Source: JAJKJG01 sp036386395 (GTDB lineage Bacteria > Pseudomonadota > Alphaproteobacteria > Rhizobiales > Beijerinckiaceae). From it: a stretch of DNA of 5,685 bases. Location: NCBI GenBank assembly GCA_036386395.1, contig DASVVU010000365.1, positions 1 to 5,685 of the forward strand. Direction: 5' to 3'. Both the position numbers and the translations under genes were made by a program. Shown here piece after piece: positions 1 to 5,685 of this stretch; the stretch's first letter is position 1; each line of letters opens with the position of its first letter. The notes beneath the pieces are model-generated. The model had not been told where the DNA came from, did no database searches, and worked only from the letters and a program-made list of their open reading frames with translations.

Positions 1-1966
<1,966 letters not shown>

Positions 1967-1976
1967 AGCGCCTGTG

Positions 1977-2513
1977 ATGAGCCGATCAAGCCATGTCCCT
2001 CGCCTGATGTTGATCGGCTTGCTGGCCGCGTCCGGGGCTGCGGCCGATCCGGCCTCTCCGGCCCACAACGTCGAGCTTCGGTTCACGCTCTTGGGGATTC
2101 CGGCGCAGCCGCGGCCCGGCAAACCGATCCTGAGGACCCGGAGGGTGGAGATCCAGACCCGGGCCGAAGGCACCTTCTTCTTCGAAAGCGAATGGGACAT
2201 GGGGGATCCCCTGCGAACGCAAGGGCCGGTCCGGACCACGGGCGCGCTGCGCAGGGCGACGCCCATCGGCTCCCGAAGCCAGGTGACGGTCGACGCCGGG
2301 ACTTATTTCATCGTGGCCATGTTCGACCATCCCGGGGCCGAGGAGCACATCTCGATCACGTTCAAGGACGGCGTCTGCCGCGCCGATGTCCAGCACAAGA
2401 GGAAGCCGGGCGCTTCGTGGGAGCTCACGAACCGGCGCACCGGGGAGAAGGTGCGGCTTGCAGAGCTGAAACTCTCGCAGATCACCTGCAGGATGCCGGC
2501 TCTCGTGAGTTGA
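1977..2513 (+). CDS. Small exported protein of unknown function
   Basis: I do not recognise this 178-residue protein. From ATG 1977 the N-terminus MSRSSHVPRLM has two arginines, followed by a hydrophobic core LIGLLAASG and a likely signal peptidase I site AAA|DP near residue 24, so it is probably periplasmic or secreted. A GTG at 1974 directly precedes the ATG and would add one residue. ATG 2007 would remove the charged n-region and is less likely. The mature part looks beta-rich, with alternating segments such as VELRFTLLG and YFIVAMF. It has only two cysteines (residues 134 and 171), one in the middle and one near the C-terminus, which could form a disulfide after export. There is no lipobox and no enzyme motif I can name. 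It starts 7-10 bases after the pccA stop without a clear ribosome binding site, so translation may depend on coupling to pccA. About 15% of its codons end in A or T, more than the flanking genes. Confidence 0.72.
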   Translation: MSRSSHVPRLMLIGLLAASGAAADPASPAHNVELRFTLLGIPAQPRPGKPILRTRRVEIQTRAEGTFFFESEWDMGDPLRTQGPVRTTGALRRATPIGSRSQVTVDAGTYFIVAMFDHPGAEEHISITFKDGVCRADVQHKRKPGASWELTNRRTGEKVRLAELKLSQITCRMPALVS

Positions 2514-2524
2514 TCGGCCTGCCC

Positions 2525-3052
2525 ATGCCCCTCTATTTCGCTTACGGCTCGAACATGGACTTGGCCGCCATGCGCTCGCGCTGCCCGGCGTCGCGGCCGG
2601 TCGGGATCGCGCGGCTGCCGCGGCACCGGCTCGTGATCGTGCGCGAGGGCTACGCCTCGGTCGTGCGCGACCCGCGCCGCACGGTCTTCGGCCTGCTCTG
2701 GGACTTGGCGCTTGCCGACGTGCCGGCCCTCGACCGCTACGAGGCGGTCGCGAGCCGGCTCTATGTCAAGACGAGCCAGCCGGTGCTCACCGACCGCGGC
2801 CCGAAGCGCGCGCTGATCTACGTCGCGACGGGCGCGGCGGGAGGCCCCGCCCGGCCGGGCTACGTCGAGGCGGTGATCGCCGCCGCCGAGGCGGCGGGCC
2901 TGCCGGCGGCCTATCTCAAGGAGCTCGCCGCGCTCCTGCCGCCGGGCGCCGGGCGTGCCGCTGTGGCGAGCGAGCCGGCCGAGACTGCGCCAACGGTGAA
3001 GGTACGCCCGCGCTGGGCCTCGCCCTTGCAGGTCGAGCCCGACGGCCTGTAG
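2525..3052 (+). CDS. Gamma-glutamylcyclotransferase-like (GGCT/AIG2 fold) protein
   Basis: GGCT-like enzymes cyclise gamma-glutamyl groups to 5-oxoproline and release the remaining amine or amino acid; the substrate here cannot be read from sequence. The 175-residue product opens with MPLYFAYGSNM, the family's substrate-binding loop. It then has a VFGLLWDL strand (54-61) and LDRYEAVASRLY (69-80), where Glu73 is the expected general acid/base. I chose ATG 2525 because it places the YGSN loop at residues 7-10, as in the family. The frame is open far upstream, but that part is a shadow of the preceding gene. No good Shine-Dalgarno sequence precedes ATG 2525; an in-frame TTG at 2510 would add five residues. 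The tail after about residue 145 is alanine/proline-rich and poorly conserved in style. It lies 11 bases after the exported protein gene, probably in the same transcript. Related folds (ChaC, GGACT) remain possible. Confidence 0.85.
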   Translation: MPLYFAYGSNMDLAAMRSRCPASRPVGIARLPRHRLVIVREGYASVVRDPRRTVFGLLWDLALADVPALDRYEAVASRLYVKTSQPVLTDRGPKRALIYVATGAAGGPARPGYVEAVIAAAEAAGLPAAYLKELAALLPPGAGRAAVASEPAETAPTVKVRPRWASPLQVEPDGL

Positions 3053-3058
3053 CGTCCG

Positions 3059-3071
3059 GGCGCTTCGCGCC
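3059..3071 (+). other. Small perfect hairpin between GGCT-like gene and acylphosphatase
   Basis: GGCGC, a TTC loop and GCGCC form a 5-bp inverted repeat 6 bases after the GGCT-like stop codon. No T-run follows, so this is not a convincing intrinsic terminator. It could be an mRNA stability element or simply chance in GC-rich DNA. Confidence 0.2.
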
Positions 3072-3091
3072 AGCCGCGTCCCGAGGACCCG

Positions 3092-3394
3092 ATGCCCGAC
3101 CGCCGCTTCGTCCACGTCACCATCCGGGGCCGCGTCCAGATGGTGGGCTTCCGCGCGTACGTCGAGAGTAACGCCGTCGAGCGCGCCCTCGACGGCTGGG
3201 TCCGCAACCGCGAGGACGGCGCCGTCGAGGCCGTCTTCGCCGGTGCCGCCGCTAAGGTCGAGGAGATGCTGGAACTCTGCCGCAAGGGCCCCCGCGGCGC
3301 CAAGGTCGAGAGCCTCGACGTGCGCGAGGAGGAGGCCGCGGGCCTCATCCCGTCGTCGCGGCCGTCGGGCTTCTACGTCATGCCGACGGTGTGA
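3092..3394 (+). CDS. Acylphosphatase
   Basis: This 100-residue protein has the acylphosphatase fold signature and should hydrolyse carboxyl-phosphate bonds such as acetyl phosphate or 1,3-bisphosphoglycerate in the cytoplasm. The signature runs IRGRVQMVGFR (11-21), with Arg21 as the phosphate-binding catalytic arginine. GWVRNREDG follows at 35-43, with Asn39 as the residue that positions the nucleophilic water. The C-terminal SGFYVMPTV matches the usual closing strand. Length is normal for the family (about 90-100). ATG 3092 is preceded by GAGGA at 3083-3087, a short 4-base spacing. One oddity is that the glycine after VQ, nearly invariant in the classical VQGVGFR signature, is methionine here (Met17). 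It follows the GGCT-like gene by 39 bases and may be cotranscribed. Downstream it converges with the antitoxin gene. Confidence 0.93.
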   Translation: MPDRRFVHVTIRGRVQMVGFRAYVESNAVERALDGWVRNREDGAVEAVFAGAAAKVEEMLELCRKGPRGAKVESLDVREEEAAGLIPSSRPSGFYVMPTV

Positions 3395-3444
3395 AGCATC
3401 TTCCGGAGGAGAGGCCGAGTCACGGCGGAGCCGCGATCCGGGTG

Positions 3445-3460
3445 AGGGGTCGCCCTTTCT
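3445..3460 (+). terminator. Possible weak terminator after acylphosphatase
   Basis: AGGG (3445-3448), loop GTCG and CCCT (3453-3456) form a 4-bp stem, or 5 bp counting a G-T wobble at 3444/3457. TTCT follows on the plus strand. It lies 50 bases after the acylphosphatase stop, in the 72-base gap between convergent genes, which is the expected place, but the stem is short and the T-tract poor. A second small inverted repeat (CGGC-GGA-GCCG, about 3424-3434) lies just upstream with no T-tail. Confidence 0.25.
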
Positions 3461-3466
3461 ATCGCA

Positions 3467-3712
3467 TCAGTAACCCTCGTCGCGCAGTTTGCGCAGCAGC
3501 TCGGCGCTCGATTCCTTCATTTGCGGCAACGTGGCTCTAAACGCTGCAAGGTCATCCAGCGGCAGCGGCTTCCGCGGGCGCTGAACAGGCTCGGCGCGCA
3601 ACCGCGCGACGGGTCGACCGCGGCGCGTGATGACGACTTCCTTGCCCGCCTCGACCTTGTCGAGCAATGCACTCAAATGTGCCCTGGCTTGAGTTAGACT
3701 GACCGAGATCAT
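3467..3712 (-). CDS. Phd/YefM-family type II antitoxin, apparently solitary
   Basis: The product has 81 residues. Residues 1-40 (MISVSLTQARAHLSALLDKV, then VVITRRGRPVARL) match the Phd/YefM DNA-binding domain, which binds operator DNA as a dimer. The C-terminal third, ending LLRKLRDEGY, resembles the toxin-wrapping tail of antitoxins paired with PIN-domain (VapC-like) toxins. The start is ATG at 3712-3710, preceded by GGAGG at 3724-3720 with 7-base spacing. It overlaps the rhodanese stop as ATGA, so translation is likely coupled. The longer open frame upstream (to 4171) is only a shadow of the rhodanese. No toxin gene follows: an ATG overlaps the antitoxin stop (TGATG), but that frame stops after two codons, and the acylphosphatase begins its convergent end 72 bases on. 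About 28% of codons end in A or T, including AGA and CTA, far above the neighbours, which suggests horizontal acquisition. It may be a remnant, an anti-addiction antitoxin or a stand-alone regulator. Confidence 0.85.
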   Translation of the reverse strand: MISVSLTQARAHLSALLDKVEAGKEVVITRRGRPVARLRAEPVQRPRKPLPLDDLAAFRATLPQMKESSAELLRKLRDEGY

Positions 3713-4116
3713 TGTTTCCCCTCCGCCTTCTCCACCGGCCCGCCCGCCTCCCGCCACGCCCCGAAGCCGCCCTCGATGTGGGCGACCGGCTTGAGCCCCA
3801 TCTCCTTTGCGGTCGCGGCGGCAAGCGCCGAGCGCATGCCGCCGGCGCAGAAGAAGACGAAGCGCTTGTCCTCGGCGAAGACCGGCTTGTGGTAGGGGCT
3901 GTCGGGGTCGATCCAGAACTCGAGCATGCCGCGGGGGCAGTGGAAGGCACCGGGGACGCGGCCCTCGCGCTCGAGCTCGCGCGGGTCGCGCAGGTCGACG
4001 AGCACCACGTCGTCGCGGCCGTGCAGCTTCACGGCCTCGGCGGCCGGGACGGTCTCGATCCTGGCGTTCGCGTCCGCCACCATGGCCTTGTAGCCGCGCG
4101 TGATCGTCTGGGGCAT
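3709..4116 (-). CDS. Single-domain rhodanese-like sulfurtransferase
   Basis: Rhodaneses carry sulfane sulfur as a cysteine persulfide and pass it to thiophilic acceptors; the physiological partner here is unknown. The 135-residue protein has one complete domain: VVLVDLRDPRELEREGRVPGA (37-57) is the CH2A-type motif, FVFFCAGGMRSALAA (86-100) holds the active-site loop CAGGMR with catalytic Cys90 and the arginine six positions into the loop, and HIEGGFGAW (113-121) is the C-terminal CH2B-type motif. There is no signal peptide, so it should be cytoplasmic. ATG 4116 is preceded by GAGGA (4131-4127, spacing 10) and closer by GGAAG. The stop codon overlaps the antitoxin start by 4 bases. It diverges from the DUF599 unit across a very short gap, so its promoter must lie in or near the start of that unit. 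A CDC25-like phosphatase is unlikely given the 6-residue CAGGMR loop. Confidence 0.92.
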   Translation of the reverse strand: MPQTITRGYKAMVADANARIETVPAAEAVKLHGRDDVVLVDLRDPRELEREGRVPGAFHCPRGMLEFWIDPDSPYHKPVFAEDKRFVFFCAGGMRSALAAATAKEMGLKPVAHIEGGFGAWREAGGPVEKAEGKQ

Positions 4117-4148
4117 TGTCTTCCGGTCCTCGTTGCCCGGAGAGCTTC

Positions 4149-4155
4149 AAGGAGG
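4149..4155 (+). promoter_or_regulatory. Perfect Shine-Dalgarno (AAGGAGG) for leader ORF
   Basis: AAGGAGG matches the 16S rRNA anti-Shine-Dalgarno fully and sits 6 bases before ATG 4162. It is the strongest ribosome binding site I see in the window, yet the ATG it serves opens a reading frame of only eight codons and not the DUF599 frame. Confidence 0.6.
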
Positions 4156-4161
4156 GAGCGC

Positions 4162-4188
4162 ATGAGGTCAACCGGAGGCCGTCCGTGA
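4162..4188 (+). CDS. Possible 8-codon leader ORF coupled to DUF599 gene
   Basis: ATG 4162 opens a frame encoding MRSTGGRP and ends at TGA 4186-4188, which overlaps the GTG start of the DUF599 gene as GTGA. The ORF has a perfect Shine-Dalgarno 6 bases upstream, and its gly-gly codons (GGA GGC) contain the ribosome binding site of the next gene. A ribosome finishing here would be placed on the DUF599 start, so translational coupling is the natural reading. No run of a single amino acid suggests classical attenuation. It may be a chance ORF, or the ATG may mark a start lost by a frameshift, but the DUF599 protein is complete from its GTG without it. Confidence 0.4.
   Translation: MRSTGGRP
4174..4178 (+). 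promoter_or_regulatory. Shine-Dalgarno (GGAGG) deciding the DUF599 start
   Basis: GGAGG lies 6 bases before GTG 4185, which supports that codon as the start over the TTG at 4116 farther upstream in the same frame. It is embedded in the leader ORF. Confidence 0.65.
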
Positions 4189-4865
4189 CCGGGTTCTCGC
4201 TCCTCGACTACGCGGCCCTCGCCTTCTTCGTCGCCGCCTGGGCGACCTACCACTTCGGGATCGAGACCACCCGGGCGGGCGGGCGCGGCCTCAACCGCAT
4301 CATGGACGGCCACCGCCGCCTGTGGATGGAGCGGATGCTGTCGCGCGAGAACCGCATGGTCGACACGGGCATCATGGCGGCGCTGCAGAACGGCACCGCC
4401 TTCTTCGCCTCGACCTCGCTCATCGCCGTCGGCGGCACGCTGACTCTGTTCAAGTACACCGAGGACGTCCTCACCGTGTTCGCCGGGATGCCGTTCGGGC
4501 TCGCCACGACCCGGGTCGCCTGGGAGCTCAAGGTGATCGGGCTCGCGGTGATCTTCGTCTACGCCTTCTTCAAGTTCGCGTGGTCCTACCGCCTGTTCAA
4601 CTACGCCGCGATCCTCATGGGCGGGGTGCCCCTGCACGCGGAGCGGGACACGGCCGAGGCGAAGGCCGCGGTCGACCGGGTCGCGGCGCTGCACGTCGTC
4701 GCCGGCAAGCACTTCAACCGCGGCCAGCGCGCCTTCTTCTTCGCCCTTGCCTACCTCGGCTGGTTCGTGTCGCCTTACGTGTTCATCGCCGCGACCGGGG
4801 CGGTGCTCTACGTGATCTGGCGCCGGCAGTTCGCCTCCGACGCCATCGCGGCCCTCGGAGGCTGA
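4185..4865 (+). CDS. DUF599 family integral membrane protein
   Basis: The 226-residue protein matches the pattern of the DUF599 family, whose biochemical role is not established. From GTG 4185, hydrophobic segments lie at about 5-25, 66-89, 114-137 and 183-211, predicting four inner-membrane helices. Between the first two is a polar segment with HRRLWMERMLSRENRMVDT (43-61), which resembles the family's conserved HRxxWM...RENRxVD region. FFASTSLIAVGG (73-84) begins the second helix, also typical. A soluble stretch at 150-180 with AERDTAEAKAAVDRV and KHFNRGQRAFFF precedes the last helix. The GTG start is chosen because of GGAGG 6 bases upstream and because the family begins just before the first helix; starting at TTG 4116 would add 23 residues read through the rhodanese promoter side. 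The stop is 4 bases before the DUF3253 gene, so the two are probably one operon. Confidence 0.88.
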   Translation: MTGFSLLDYAALAFFVAAWATYHFGIETTRAGGRGLNRIMDGHRRLWMERMLSRENRMVDTGIMAALQNGTAFFASTSLIAVGGTLTLFKYTEDVLTVFAGMPFGLATTRVAWELKVIGLAVIFVYAFFKFAWSYRLFNYAAILMGGVPLHAERDTAEAKAAVDRVAALHVVAGKHFNRGQRAFFFALAYLGWFVSPYVFIAATGAVLYVIWRRQFASDAIAALGG

Positions 4866-4869
4866 AGAC

Positions 4870-5151
4870 GTGCGCCCGAGCCCCGAGGAGATCGAGGCCC
4901 GCATCCTCTCGGCCCTCGCCGAGCGTGGGCCAGACCGCACGGTCGGCCCGACCGACGTCGCCCGGGCGTTGGCCGGCGACCGTCCCGACCAATGGGGCCC
5001 GCTGATGCCGCCGATCCGCCGCGCCGCGGTCAAGCTCATGAAGGCGGGCCGCCTCGTCATCCTGCGCAAAGGACGACCCGTCGACCCGGACGATTTCAAG
5101 GGGGTGTACCGGCTGGCGCTAGCGGGCGCGCCTTCGGGGACGGGGGGCTGA
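4870..5151 (+). CDS. DUF3253 family small winged-helix-like protein
   Basis: The 93-residue product fits the DUF3253 family, short proteins predicted to adopt a winged-helix fold; no function is established. The sequence shows a first helix IEARILSALAERG (8-20), the PTDVARALAGD segment (27-37), QWGPLMPPIRRAAVKLMKAGRLVIL (41-65) as the likely recognition helix and wing, and the family hallmark RKGRPVDPDDFKGVYRL (66-82). The GTG start at 4870 has GGAGG at 4857-4861 with 8-base spacing, inside the end of the DUF599 gene; the 4-base gap suggests cotranscription. It could bind DNA, but winged helices also mediate protein contacts, so a regulator role is only a guess. Its stop converges with the YdcF-family stop 9 bases later. 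Confidence 0.85.
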   Translation: MRPSPEEIEARILSALAERGPDRTVGPTDVARALAGDRPDQWGPLMPPIRRAAVKLMKAGRLVILRKGRPVDPDDFKGVYRLALAGAPSGTGG

Positions 5152-5153
5152 CC

Positions 5154-5166
5154 CGGTGCCTCACCG
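5154..5166. other. Small hairpin between convergent stops
   Basis: CGGTG, a CCT loop and CACCG form a perfect 5-bp inverted repeat in the 9-base gap between the DUF3253 and YdcF-family stops, and include the YdcF-family stop codon. It reads as a hairpin on both strands, but there is no T-tract, so an intrinsic terminator role is doubtful. Confidence 0.2.
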
Positions 5167-5685
5167 CCCCGGCAGCAGCGCGTCGGTGTAGCCGGCGAGG
5201 CGGTAGGCGATGAGGCCGATCCATTCCTTGACGGCGATGTCGAGGCGGCGAAGGCCGTTGGCCGTGAAGGCGAAGGGGCGCCGCGCGTCGGAGGGGCCCG
5301 GGGTGCGGTAGTCGACCGGGTTGGGCGTGACCGGGAACCCGGCCCGGCGGAAGGCGCCGACGGCGCGGGGCATGTGCCAGGCCGAGGTCACGAGGAGCCA
5401 GCGCTCGCCCGCCTTCGGCGCCGCGAGGGGAAGGGAGAACAGCGCGTTCTCCCGCGTCGTGCGCGAGCGGTCCTCGAGGATGAGGCGCGCGGTGTCGAGG
5501 CCGAGGGTCGCGGCGAAGCGGGCCAGCGCCGCCGATTCGGCGGGGTCGTCGAAGATGAGCGTCCCGCCGCCGCCCGAGAACAGGATCTTCGCATCCGGAT
5601 GGCGCCGGGCGAGGTCGCCCAACGCGATCGCCCGCTCGCCCGCCTCGTTCACAGTGAGCTGGCCGCGGGCAATGGTCTCCTCGGC
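5161..5685 (-). CDS. YdcF/DUF218 family protein, N-terminus beyond right window edge
   Basis: The C-terminal 174 residues are visible, and the frame stays open to the last base. Before GTG 5652 it reads AEETIARGQLT, continuous with NEAGERAIALGDLARRHP, which is family-like, so GTG 5652 is an internal valine and not the start. Conserved DUF218 blocks are present: ILFSGGGG; a DDPAESAALARF segment with the conserved glutamate; LEDRSRTTRENAL with the S/T-T-x-E-N motif; LLVTSAWHMPRAVGAFRRAG with the H-x-x-R-A motif; and a C-terminal helix with KEWIGLIAYRLAG. Members such as ElyC/SanA/YdcF are envelope-associated or bind S-adenosylmethionine in E. coli; several are linked to cell-wall integrity, but the substrate is generally unknown. 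The usual N-terminal membrane segments and the GG-containing first strand would lie off the edge. The gene converges with the DUF3253 gene. Confidence 0.87.
   Translation of the reverse strand, partial: AEETIARGQLTVNEAGERAIALGDLARRHPDAKILFSGGGGTLIFDDPAESAALARFAATLGLDTARLILEDRSRTTRENALFSLPLAAPKAGERWLLVTSAWHMPRAVGAFRRAGFPVTPNPVDYRTPGPSDARRPFAFTANGLRRLDIAVKEWIGLIAYRLAGYTDALLPGR

Noticed and set aside
2192..2524. Upstream extension of the GGCT-like frame, giving a 286-residue protein
   Set aside because: The extension is a low-complexity Gly/Arg/His shadow of the exported-protein gene; the GGCT domain begins normally at ATG 2525.
2303..3115. 270-residue minus-strand ORF across the exported protein and GGCT-like genes
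   Set aside because: It is a shadow frame with biased Arg/Ala/Gly content; the plus-strand frames carry recognisable motifs and a signal peptide.
4089..4117. TTGTAG-17-GGCATT as a plus-strand promoter for the leader ORF and DUF599
   Set aside because: The spacing is right but both hexamers match the consensus poorly, which is expected by chance in this composition.
3713..4171. Upstream extension of the antitoxin frame, giving a 234-residue fusion
   Set aside because: It is an arginine/proline-rich shadow of the rhodanese gene, and the antitoxin has its own ATG with a strong ribosome binding site.
4029..5099. Long antisense ORF (356 residues) opposite the DUF599 and DUF3253 genes
   Set aside because: Its composition is that of a GC-rich shadow frame with His/Arg/Gly/Glu repeats and no domain; the plus-strand genes are clearly real.
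5650..5652. GTG at 5652 as the start of the YdcF-family gene
   Set aside because: The upstream in-frame residues to the window edge (AEETIARGQLT) are family-like and uninterrupted, and the protein would lack its first conserved block.

Overview
The window is GC-rich, with strong C/G preference at third codon positions and short gaps between genes. The best-recognised protein, a propionyl-CoA carboxylase alpha chain, looks alphaproteobacterial, so I infer a Hyphomicrobiales-type organism (Methylobacteriaceae or a relative). That assignment is inference from sequence style, not from a marker gene. No RNA genes, CRISPR arrays, insertion sequences, origins or attachment sites were seen. Every stretch over 300 bases is occupied by a gene.

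Left block, plus strand (1-3394): the 3' part of pccA, whose start lies off the left edge; a small exported protein of unknown function; a gamma-glutamylcyclotransferase-like (GGCT) protein; and an acylphosphatase. Gaps are 7, 11 and 39 bases, so this could be one transcript, but the genes share no obvious pathway beyond general metabolism and housekeeping. A weak hairpin with a short T-rich tail follows the acylphosphatase.

Middle block, minus strand (4116 down to 3467): a single-domain rhodanese overlaps by 4 bases (ATGA) with a short Phd/YefM-type antitoxin gene. No toxin gene follows. The antitoxin has much more A/T at third codon positions than its neighbours, which suggests recent acquisition.

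Right block, plus strand (4162-5151): diverging from the rhodanese is a possible 8-codon leader ORF with a perfect Shine-Dalgarno sequence. It overlaps the GTG start of a four-helix DUF599 membrane protein, and a DUF3253 winged-helix-like protein follows 4 bases later. A YdcF/DUF218 family protein runs in from the right edge on the minus strand and ends 9 bases from the DUF3253 stop; its N-terminus is outside the window.

Most of the window is ordinary accessory or housekeeping chromosome. The points worth a second look are the solitary antitoxin coupled to a rhodanese, the leader ORF before DUF599, a sharp codon-usage break inside pccA, and the unrecognised exported protein. I do not see convincing evidence for a new multi-gene system.
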